Source of the DNA: Methanosarcinales archaeon
GTDB taxonomy: Archaea > Halobacteriota > Methanosarcinia > Methanosarcinales > Methanogasteraceae
Assembly (NCBI GenBank): GCA_030640725.1
Contig: DAOWIV010000071.1
Location: 1-5,249, forward strand
Direction of reading: 5' to 3'
Length of the DNA: 5,249 nt
Shown: positions 1-5,249 of the stretch, piece by piece
Position numbering within the stretch: the first letter of the stretch is position 1
Layout: each line of letters opens with the position of its first letter
Translations under genes and position numbers: made by a program
Notes under the pieces: generated by a model
What the model was told of the DNA's origin: nothing
Database searches by the model: none
Seen by the model: only the letters and a program-made list of their open reading frames with translations

Positions 1-277
1 ACCTTCACATTCTTAAAATTACGACCGATAATCCCGTTCATCGATGTGAAATGACACTCCTCTCCCCGAACCTTCAGCGCGGTTATGTTCCCTACGGCGA
101 TAAACCTGATGCAGTCATCCACGACACATGCGATGGTAAGCACGCTCCCCTTGTCGATTGCAGCGATTCATGGCAGCTCCGGATCGCATAATCCGGATCC
201 TGGTCCGGGTTGCAGCACGCCTCGAGACACTCAACCACTTTCTGCGAGGCGGCGTGCGCAAGATCACCGTGCCCGAT
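1..277 (-). pseudogene. Broken SpoIIE/RsbX-type PP2C phosphatase gene (5' truncated, frameshifted, continues past window edge)
   Basis: Read on the minus strand from base 277, directly after the zinc-finger stop codon and in the same frame, the sequence encodes IGHGDLAHAASQKVVECLE, then a stretch ending AIRSCHESLQSTRG (to about base 149). The reading then continues in another frame from base 146 as SVLTIACVVDD, followed by IRFIAVGNITALKV and FTSMNGIIGRNFKNVK to the window edge. This order (GxGHG, R-C-H-x-x-L, T-R-G, a beta-strand pair, then VGNI) matches the middle of RsbX/SpoIIE-like PP2C Ser/Thr phosphatases, which in bacteria dephosphorylate partner-switching regulators. The first 50 or so family residues, including the metal-binding Asp before GxGHG, are absent, and no start codon with a ribosome binding site is visible. 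One base appears to be missing in the G run at 147-150: restoring a fifth G gives T-R-G-S-V-L in one frame. The family assignment is from motif recognition. Decay, assembly error and sequencing error cannot be told apart here. Confidence 0.62.
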
Positions 278-886
278 TCAGACCCTCTCTGCAAATATCC
301 GCTTAACATCCTTTGCACGGACAACATTGCCACCATATTTCCGAAATCCACGTTCCCGGGTCTTGATTCTGATAATCCTGCATCTACTCCCGGAAATATC
401 CTCGATACTACCTACCGTAAACTCCCTGTCCCCATATTCCTGCAGCCGGACCGACCGGGTTTTTTTGCCGTTGTGGATCGCCACCTTCACAGCCACCTTA
501 TCGATCGCCCGTGACCAGATCGTGTCGATGTCGGCAGCGACAGCCGATACCACCCGCGCCCCACATGATTCGATTGAGGCAACCTCTGCCAGATGCACCT
601 CGTCCGCGGACGGATCGTCCACAAGCAGTTCGTCGCCAGTATATACCTCATGATCAGGCGGCAGCTCGATGCTGTACTGTGCCGAGTCCTCGCCCGTGGA
701 AACGATGATCCTGACGCTCAGAGTCTCGGGGGCTGTCCGGACCTGCGAGGCGATATTATGCACGCTGCCGCACTCTGTGCAGCGCACCAGTTGATTATTA
801 CCATGCCGCTTCAGCACGTCATGAAGCTCCTTTGATGAGCAAGTGGGGCAGATAGTTATAATCTGTGTTTCGTTTGTAATTTCCAT
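278..886 (-). CDS. HVO_0476-like zinc-finger protein
   Basis: A 202-residue protein with an N-terminal zinc ribbon: C13-P-T-C16 and C36-T-E-C39, the second followed by G-S-V-H. The rest is a beta-rich soluble region without membrane segments or signal peptide. It includes a middle segment around residues 60-100 rich in acidic residues (SIELPPDHEVYTGDELLVDD) and a basic C-terminal part with IIRIKTRERGF and AKDVKRIF. The arrangement resembles the uncharacterised archaeal HVO_0476 family, whose molecular role I do not know; a nucleic-acid or translation-associated role would be a guess. The ATG at 886-884 is preceded by GAGGT (9-base spacing), which overlaps the stop codon of the upstream methyltransferase gene, so translation is probably coupled across the 12-base gap. 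Its TGA stop is followed immediately, in frame, by phosphatase-like sequence. Its own C-terminus looks complete for the family. Confidence 0.85.
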   Translation of the reverse strand: MEITNETQIITICPTCSSKELHDVLKRHGNNQLVRCTECGSVHNIASQVRTAPETLSVRIIVSTGEDSAQYSIELPPDHEVYTGDELLVDDPSADEVHLAEVASIESCGARVVSAVAADIDTIWSRAIDKVAVKVAIHNGKKTRSVRLQEYGDREFTVGSIEDISGSRCRIIRIKTRERGFRKYGGNVVRAKDVKRIFAERV

Positions 887-898
887 GTATTTTTTACC

Positions 899-1954
899 TC
901 ATTTCACTAAACCAACATATACCCACCGGTCATATCCAATATCGGGCGTGTTTTCAAGTATCTCCACATCGGTTACACAATCATCGAGCACATCCGTGGC
1001 AAATAGAAGCTCCTCTCTGTTGTGGAACGTGAAGATCAAGATACCGGGTGTCCGCACGACTTTTACAGATTCGTGCAGCACCGCCGCCCATATCTCCTTG
1101 TTAAACGGCTGGATAGGACCGATCATGAACCCTGCCACGCAGTCAAACTCCTGATCAAAGAACGACGAAAGTTCTGCGGCGTCAAGAACGATTGATCTCG
1201 CCTCATGGAGCGCCCCGCTCTTCAGTCCGTCGCAGATGTCGCACATATCATGATCGATACAGATCGGGTCGCAGCCGATCTCGCGGAGCACACCTGTGGC
1301 ACTCCCGTCTCCGCAGCAGATCTCAAGCACATCTGCGCGGGCGGGATCAAATCCTTTTCCGGATGTTGCTTTGCGAATAAGACGCTTCAATTGCTCGTTT
1401 CGCACGTCCTGACCCGGCGGATCAGGTTTTCCAGTTTTGCCCCCCGTTTCACCCCCTGGCGTTTCATGCAGTAGTTCACGCACCGCTACCACCGTCCCGA
1501 GATCAAGGTACGGCATCTCTTCGCGTGCGCAGGAGTCACATAGCCACCTGTTCGCAAGAAAGATGGAATAATACTCGATTACTGCCTCGCGCAGATCAGA
1601 TGCGTCCACTTCGATAATTTCGCTTCGGCTGCCAAAGATATCCGATATCTTTCCCGGAAAACGCGTGTCCTTTGAGATCACGTTCGTGAGCACGAGCCAG
1701 TGGTCGATGCCCTGTGAGTGGACATAAACTGCTACTGCAATCGGGGCGCCGCTACCCTGATCGATCAGTTGTACGGAACTATTGTTGCTACTGCTGCCTG
1801 CAACCGCGGCGAGTTCTTCGAGGTAACGCTCTGTGAGCGGCGATCGCCTCTGATCGTAGAAGCTGTTCTCTGCCAGAAACACAGGTTCTGTCGGATCAAG
1901 ACGGAAGATATCGTGGAGCCGCATCTTTGATGACCCCGGTTCCTGATGCCCCAT
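899..1954 (-). CDS. Class I SAM-dependent methyltransferase with an uncharacterised N-terminal domain
   Basis: A 351-residue protein in two parts. Residues about 205-351 form a Rossmann-type methyltransferase domain: motif I VLEICCGDGSATG at 209-221 (SAM-binding glycine loop), an acidic residue at the end of the next strand (ICIDHD, D234), a VLDAAEL segment at 256-262 (adenine-side loop), FDCVAGFMIGP at 270-280 (motif IV region) and a late strand GILIFTFHN. The substrate cannot be deduced. Residues 1-165 have no family I recognise; they contain C139-D-S-C142 (a possible half metal site) and are joined by a flexible Gly-rich linker, GGETGGKTGKPDPPG (167-181). The gene starts 4 bases after the stop of the KaiC-like gene, suggesting coupling. 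The start is uncertain: ATG at 1954 has only a GAGG about 12 bases upstream, while Met11 (base 1924, MRLHDIF) has GGGG 9 bases upstream and also fits. No membrane segments or signal peptide are seen. Confidence 0.87.
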   Translation of the reverse strand: MGHQEPGSSKMRLHDIFRLDPTEPVFLAENSFYDQRRSPLTERYLEELAAVAGSSSNNSSVQLIDQGSGAPIAVAVYVHSQGIDHWLVLTNVISKDTRFPGKISDIFGSRSEIIEVDASDLREAVIEYYSIFLANRWLCDSCAREEMPYLDLGTVVAVRELLHETPGGETGGKTGKPDPPGQDVRNEQLKRLIRKATSGKGFDPARADVLEICCGDGSATGVLREIGCDPICIDHDMCDICDGLKSGALHEARSIVLDAAELSSFFDQEFDCVAGFMIGPIQPFNKEIWAAVLHESVKVVRTPGILIFTFHNREELLFATDVLDDCVTDVEILENTPDIGYDRWVYVGLVK

Positions 1955-1958
1955 TACC

Positions 1959-2687
1959 TCAGTAGACCTCTTCGTGCGGATGGATGACTATGCCTGCCGA
2001 CGTGATCTCGTACGGGTGAATGTCCTTGCTGTGGTCTGATCCGCGCATCTTGAAGATCTCCATACTACGGACACGCACGCTCTTGCGGCGCTGGTTGTAC
2101 AGCATGATCGTACCCTCCGTCACGAAGTTCTCGACGCCGAACCTGCTCTGCATGGTGTCGTCGATGATCTCGCAGGTCAGGATCGATGTCAGACCCAGAA
2201 TCTCAAGGGTCGTGCTCAGTTTGAGCAGTTCGATCCTGATCTTTGCCGGATCCTGGAAATGAAATCCGATAGACGTGCTCGAGTCGATCACAGCGCGTTT
2301 TGCACCGGTTGCATCCTGTATTGCAATGATCTGGTCAAGTGTGGCACGCATGTCAAACGGGCGCACATCCACATACCGCTCCTGCGACGGGATGCCGATC
2401 TTTGTGGAACAAGCATCAATGATCGCGAGCGTCTCATTCCTTTCAAGCGCTGCAATGTCCCATCCAAATCTCGAAAGATTCTCGCGGATCTGCGGAGGGC
2501 GTTCCTCGGTTGCGACAAAGATGCCGGTTTCGCCGTACTGGGTGGCTCCATTGTACAGAAACTGGAACGCAAGGTTCGTTTTGCCGGTACCCGAAGTCCC
2601 TGCCAGCAGGTATGTCCGGTCTTTGATCAGTCCGCCATCACATAGTTCATCGAACCCAGGTATTCCTGTAAGTACTCGATCGTTCAT
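1959..2687 (-). CDS. Single-domain KaiC/RadA-superfamily ATPase
   Basis: A 242-residue RecA-fold ATPase of the archaeal KaiC-like type (COG0467-like). It begins with the usual LTGIPGFDELCDGGL lead-in (6-20), followed by Walker A GTSGTGKT (30-37), the paired glutamates of the KaiC family (ATEE, E61-E62), the Walker B strand RAVIDS (131-136) and the C-terminal KaiC signature EGTIMLY then RSMEIFKMRGSDHSKDIHPY (191-226). It has one domain, unlike cyanobacterial KaiC with two, so it is not evidence of a circadian clock. Archaeal relatives are thought to act as ATP-dependent hexameric switches or scaffolds in signalling; the partner here is unknown. The ATG at 2687 is chosen because GGAG lies 6 bases upstream and homology starts there. 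The frame stays open to 2744, but that extension overlaps rfcS and adds unrelated residues. It lies 13 bases after rfcS and 4 bases before the methyltransferase. Confidence 0.93.
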   Translation of the reverse strand: MNDRVLTGIPGFDELCDGGLIKDRTYLLAGTSGTGKTNLAFQFLYNGATQYGETGIFVATEERPPQIRENLSRFGWDIAALERNETLAIIDACSTKIGIPSQERYVDVRPFDMRATLDQIIAIQDATGAKRAVIDSSTSIGFHFQDPAKIRIELLKLSTTLEILGLTSILTCEIIDDTMQSRFGVENFVTEGTIMLYNQRRKSVRVRSMEIFKMRGSDHSKDIHPYEITSAGIVIHPHEEVY

Positions 2688-2700
2688 TGTAATCTCCAAT

Positions 2701-3660
2701 TTAATTGGTCCCCGATAATACAAACCATGATAAAAGCGCATCAAGCTGTATCCGCTCGTTTGCGCCTTCTGTGATCCTGAAATCTATTTCTCCAATTTTG
2801 TCTATCGATTCAACCTTTTTGCGGTCAGGGATTTCCTCGATATCAAATATCGCCCGGTATATCTGCCCGACAACATCCTCGCCAGACAACCCCTGTTTGG
2901 TCAATAAATCGTCCAGCCCCCTGCGAGATTCTGCAAAATCGCCCCGGTACGCACTCAGGATGAGTTTCTTGATCTCCTCGGGACGCGCTGTTGCTGTTAT
3001 CTGGTATATGTCATCACGATCGATGGTCGTACCAAGCATTGCTGCCGCCTGCAGCGCATTGATCGCTTTTCGCATGTCGCCGCGGGCAACGTACGTAACC
3101 GCCTCAACTCCATCATCCGTGATGTTGAGATGCTCGCAGTCTGCGATATACCGGACTCTCTCCTCGATTGCGTCATCTGAGACCTGACTGAACCGGTAGA
3201 CCGCGCATCTCGATTGAATCGGCTCTATGATCCGTGATGAGTAATTGCACGACAGTATGAACCGGCATGTCTGCGTGTACTTCTCCATCGTCCTGCGCAG
3301 CGCAGATTGGGCGTCAGACGTCAGCGCATCAGCCTCGTCCAGAAAGATGATCTTGAATTCGGCGTCTCCGACCGGCGACATCCTTGCAAAGTTCTTGATC
3401 TTGTGCCGCACCACGTCGATGCCGCGCTCGTCACTGGCGTTTAATTCGGTAAAATTAGAATGCCACGTATCACCAAAGAGTTCTCTTGCTATGGATACGG
3501 CAGATGCGGTCTTTCCGACTCCGGGCGGACCTGTAAACATCAGATGCGGCAGATTCCTTGTATGTGCATAAGAGATCAGCCGCCCGACCGTGTTAGCCTG
3601 CCCGACCACGTCTGACAGTTTCTTTGGTCGGTATTTCTCGATCCATATTTCCTGTTTGAT
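2701..3660 (-). CDS. rfcS: Replication factor C small subunit (clamp loader), apparent AUC start
   Basis: RfcS is the AAA+ small subunit of the archaeal clamp loader; with RfcL it opens PCNA and loads it on primed DNA. From base 3660 the product is 319 residues, normal for the family. Landmarks in this numbering: IWIEKYRP (5-12, RFC box II), VVGQ (18-21), Walker A GPPGVGKT (44-51), ELNASDERGID (72-82), Walker B FLDEAD (106-111), sensor 1 ILSCNYSSRI (135-144), the arginine-finger SRC motif (150-152), and sensor 2 GDMRKAIN (194-201), followed by the helical collar domain. There is no intein. The start is unusual: no ATG, GTG or TTG lies between the in-frame TAA (3678-3676) and the GTG at 3609, and starting at that GTG would delete the conserved WIEKYRP. 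A perfect GGAGGG sits 7 bases before ATC (3660-3658), which aligns with the usual Met. It is the first gene of the minus-strand operon. Confidence 0.95.
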   Translation of the reverse strand: MKQEIWIEKYRPKKLSDVVGQANTVGRLISYAHTRNLPHLMFTGPPGVGKTASAVSIARELFGDTWHSNFTELNASDERGIDVVRHKIKNFARMSPVGDAEFKIIFLDEADALTSDAQSALRRTMEKYTQTCRFILSCNYSSRIIEPIQSRCAVYRFSQVSDDAIEERVRYIADCEHLNITDDGVEAVTYVARGDMRKAINALQAAAMLGTTIDRDDIYQITATARPEEIKKLILSAYRGDFAESRRGLDDLLTKQGLSGEDVVGQIYRAIFDIEEIPDRKKVESIDKIGEIDFRITEGANERIQLDALLSWFVLSGTN

Positions 3661-3667
3661 GCTAAAA

Positions 3668-3673
3668 CCCTCC
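3668..3673 (-). promoter_or_regulatory. Ribosome binding site of rfcS (decides the start)
   Basis: The minus strand reads GGAGGG here, a full match to the archaeal anti-Shine-Dalgarno CCUCC. It is followed by TTTTAGC and then ATC AAA CAG. The 7-base spacing is ideal and places the start at the ATC codon rather than at the GTG 51 bases further on. Confidence 0.8.
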
Positions 3674-3703
3674 GCTTAGTGAATACGCTTGATTCTATTA
3701 TCC

Positions 3704-3756
3704 GGTAATATCTTAAGGTTTTGGGATAATGCGGATGATCGGTTGTGTATAAGCTT
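3704..3756 (-). promoter_or_regulatory. Candidate promoter region for the rfcS operon
   Basis: On the minus strand two AT-rich blocks could serve as archaeal TATA elements: AAGCTTATAC (near 3756-3747), giving a leader of about 60 bases, and CTTAAGATATTA (near 3717-3706), giving a leader of about 25 bases that would still include the GGAGGG. Neither is a perfect BRE/TATA match, so this is a weak call by position and composition. Confidence 0.3.
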
Positions 3757-3775
3757 AAGTAGACCAGCACACGTG

Positions 3776-3858
3776 TGTGTTTAGCTGAGGCGAAAAAACC
3801 ACGAGATTTCACGAGATTAACACAAGAATGATGAGGCAAGGCTGAGCGGCTAAACACA
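3776..3858. repeat. 83-bp segment bounded by perfect 10-bp inverted repeats
   Basis: TGTGTTTAGC at 3776-3785 is exactly complementary to GCTAAACACA at 3849-3858; one further G-C pair (3787/3847) follows after a mismatch. The 63-bp interior carries a short tandem repeat and no credible reading frame. The layout fits a MITE-like remnant or a long-loop hairpin. I see no target-site duplication at the borders (GTG before, TACC after), and no transposase lies in the window. The segment sits between the divergent rfcS and UbiB-family genes and could affect expression of either. Confidence 0.5.
3800..3818. repeat. 10-bp-period tandem repeat inside the inverted-repeat segment
   Basis: CACGAGATT occurs at 3800-3808 and again at 3810-3818, separated by one T. 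One copy per helical turn would suit binding of a protein to one DNA face, but the repeat may simply belong to the MITE-like element. Confidence 0.5.
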
Positions 3859-3873
3859 TACCTCAATTCTACA

Positions 3874-3905
3874 TCGCCATGCTCGCCATGCATAACATCG
3901 CCATA
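3874..3905. repeat. Three copies of TCGCCAT just upstream of the UbiB-family gene
   Basis: TCGCCATGC is repeated back to back at 3874-3882 and 3883-3891, and TCGCCAT recurs at 3898-3904 (followed by AC). The copies lie 32-63 bases before the ATG of the plus-strand gene, just upstream of its candidate TATA element, a position suited to an activator or operator site. No regulator is identified. Confidence 0.45.
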
Positions 3906-3908
3906 CAT

Positions 3909-3921
3909 ATCTACTATAATA
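3909..3921 (+). promoter_or_regulatory. Candidate TATA element of the UbiB-family gene
   Basis: The AT-rich block ATCTACTATAATA lies about 20-25 bases before the ATG pair at 3937-3942. With archaeal TATA-to-start spacing of about 25 bases, transcription would begin at or next to the ATG. This fits the absence of a Shine-Dalgarno sequence and suggests a leaderless mRNA. The match to a BRE/TATA consensus is imperfect. Confidence 0.35.
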
Positions 3922-3936
3922 ACATATTGACGTGCG

Positions 3937-5249
3937 ATGATGCGGAGAATCAGCAAAAAACAGATTCACCGATACCGGACGCTCACAACAGTTGCGATCA
4001 AGTATGGTTTTGGATATCTGGTCGATCGGTTCAATCTCCACCCTGTGCGGTCGCTGAAGGACCGCATTGCAGGGGAGCGCAGGGTACATCCCGAACTCTC
4101 TGACCCTGAAAGGCTCCGACTGATGCTTGTGGAACTCGGACCGACCTACATCAAGTTCGGGCAGATCCTGAGCACGCGATACGATATTATCCCAAAAGAG
4201 TATATAACAGAGCTTGAAAAATTGCAGGACACGGTGCCACCATTTGGCTATAGTGAGGTGTGCGGCATCATCGCAGAGGAGTTCGGCGAGTCGATCGACG
4301 ATATCTTTGCATCGTTCTCGCACCAGCCGTTCGCATCAGCATCTCTCGGTCAGGTGCATCTTGCAACGCTTTACAGTGGCGAGAAAGTCGTTGTGAAGGT
4401 GCAGCGCCCCCGCGTGAGAGAGGTCATCGACGCAGACCTCCGGATTCTCTATGATCTCGCACGTTTTGCGGATCAGCACATCGAAGAGGCGAGAGCGTTC
4501 AATCCGGTTGGGTTCATATCTGAGTTCGAGCGCATCATCCACGCAGAGCTCGATTATACGATTGAAGCACAGAATGCGGATGAACTCCGTGAAAACTTCA
4601 GCGATGATGCCACCATTCACATCCCGCGAGTCTACTGGGACTATACCAGATGGCAAGTTCTGACAATGGAATTTATCGATGGAATCAAGATTTCCAACAC
4701 AGGTGCGCTCGGTGTGGCGGGCATGGATCGTAAAATCCTCTCCCGCAACTTTGCGACATCGTTTTTAAAGCAGATATTCCTGCACGGCGCGTTTCACGGA
4801 GATCCGCACCCCGGAAACGTGCTTGTGGTGAAGGGTGAGGACAATGTCGTGGCGTTCATCGATTTCGGGATGATCGGGCATATTGACCGGGCGACCAGGG
4901 ACGACCTTGTGGACTTCTTCATCGCACTCTCAGAGAACGATCCAGATACCGTGATCGACGTGCTCGCACACGCAGGCATCATCAACTACGACGAGATCAA
5001 TCTCCCGCAGTTCAGGTTTGAGATATCGAATATGGTCAACAAATACTACGGAAAATCGCTCCGATATGTGAACACGGGCGTGATGATGCGTGAGATGATC
5101 GATATGGTCTTGGAAAACCATGGGACTGTGCCGCCCAGCCTCATACTCCTCTCAAAAGCACTGATGATCGAAGAGGAGGTTTGTTCACAGCTCGATCCTG
5201 ATTATAACCTCAAGGATCTGGCAAAGCCGTTCATACGGAATCTGGCGCT
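3937..5249 (+). CDS. UbiB/ABC1/AarF-family atypical kinase (3' end outside window)
   Basis: 437 residues are visible; full-length family members usually have about 540-560, so the C-terminus, normally a membrane-anchoring hairpin, lies past the window edge. Family landmarks: the KxGQ region KFGQILSTR (73-81), the Ala-rich nucleotide loop ASASLGQVH (133-141), the strand lysine in VVVKVQRP (K154), ELDYTIEAQNADEL (204-217), the linker strand TMEFIDGI, HGDPHPGN (287-294, catalytic loop) and the metal-binding DFG in FIDFGMIG (309-311). All key residues are present. Bacterial and mitochondrial members support ubiquinone synthesis through an ATPase activity; the role in archaea, which lack ubiquinone, is unsettled, with isoprenoid quinone or lipid metabolism a reasonable inference. 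Two adjacent ATGs (3937, 3940) follow an in-frame TGA at 3928; no Shine-Dalgarno sequence precedes them. The gene is transcribed away from rfcS. Confidence 0.93.
   Translation, partial: MMRRISKKQIHRYRTLTTVAIKYGFGYLVDRFNLHPVRSLKDRIAGERRVHPELSDPERLRLMLVELGPTYIKFGQILSTRYDIIPKEYITELEKLQDTVPPFGYSEVCGIIAEEFGESIDDIFASFSHQPFASASLGQVHLATLYSGEKVVVKVQRPRVREVIDADLRILYDLARFADQHIEEARAFNPVGFISEFERIIHAELDYTIEAQNADELRENFSDDATIHIPRVYWDYTRWQVLTMEFIDGIKISNTGALGVAGMDRKILSRNFATSFLKQIFLHGAFHGDPHPGNVLVVKGEDNVVAFIDFGMIGHIDRATRDDLVDFFIALSENDPDTVIDVLAHAGIINYDEINLPQFRFEISNMVNKYYGKSLRYVNTGVMMREMIDMVLENHGTVPPSLILLSKALMIEEEVCSQLDPDYNLKDLAKPFIRNLA

Noticed and set aside
115..351. Minus-strand 78-codon open frame overlapping the end of the zinc-finger gene
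   Set aside because: The amino acid content is a shifted-frame shadow rich in Arg; the phosphatase-like motifs lie in the other two frames.
158..653. Plus-strand open frames opposite the zinc-finger gene and phosphatase remnant
   Set aside because: They are antisense to recognisable protein sequence and have no ribosome binding site or family resemblance.
889..895. Run of T on the plus strand as a possible terminator
   Set aside because: On the transcribed minus strand it reads as A, lies between two coupled genes and has no stem; it is part of the spacer between the ribosome binding site and the start of the zinc-finger gene.
2275..2718. Plus-strand 147-codon open frame opposite the KaiC-like gene
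   Set aside because: It is a Ser/Arg-rich antisense shadow of a strongly conserved ATPase.
2688..2744. Longer start for the KaiC-like ATPase at 2744
   Set aside because: It would overlap the rfcS 3' end and adds 19 residues outside family homology, whereas the ATG at 2687 has a well-spaced GGAG.
3776..3905. CRISPR-like array in the divergent spacer
   Set aside because: The repeats are only 7-10 bases, are irregularly spaced, and have no spacer-sized unique segments.
3576..3956. Minus-strand 126-codon open frame across the divergent spacer
   Set aside because: It overlaps the conserved 5' end of rfcS in another frame, its translation reflects the TCGCCAT repeats, and it resembles no family.
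3850..4323. Minus-strand 157-codon open frame
   Set aside because: It lies antisense to the clearly homologous UbiB-family gene and has no family features.

Overview
The window looks like euryarchaeal chromosome. The evidence is an archaeal small-subunit clamp loader (RfcS), a single-domain KaiC/RadA-type ATPase, a zinc-finger protein resembling the archaeal HVO_0476 family, and GGAGG/GAGGT-type ribosome binding sites. A methanogen-related lineage is plausible from this gene set, but I cannot name a genus from the sequence alone.

The left 70% (bases 1-3660) is one tightly packed minus-strand transcription unit. In reading order it holds rfcS (3660-2701), a KaiC-domain ATPase (2687-1959), a class I SAM-dependent methyltransferase with an unfamiliar N-terminal half (1954-899), the zinc-finger protein (886-278), and what looks like the remains of a SpoIIE/RsbX-type PP2C phosphatase gene (277 to beyond base 1). 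Gaps between genes are 13, 4, 12 and 0 bases, so co-transcription and translational coupling are very likely. The phosphatase sequence starts in the middle of the family (at an IGHG motif directly after the zinc-finger stop codon) and changes frame at a G run, so it is annotated as a broken gene.

Bases 3661-3936 form a divergent intergenic region. It holds the rfcS ribosome binding site, candidate promoters for both directions, an 83-bp segment bounded by perfect 10-bp inverted repeats (MITE-like or hairpin-forming), a 10-bp-period tandem repeat, and three copies of TCGCCAT next to the downstream gene.

The right end (3937 to the window edge) is a plus-strand gene for a UbiB/ABC1/AarF-family atypical kinase. 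It is cut by the window before its C-terminus and appears to lack a Shine-Dalgarno site.

The most notable points are: rfcS has no ATG, GTG or TTG at the position demanded by homology, but an ATC codon 7 bases after a perfect GGAGGG; the decayed or frameshifted RsbX-like phosphatase; the inverted-repeat element between the divergent genes; and the linkage of a replication clamp loader to a KaiC-type ATPase, a methyltransferase and a phosphatase, which could be a regulatory module.
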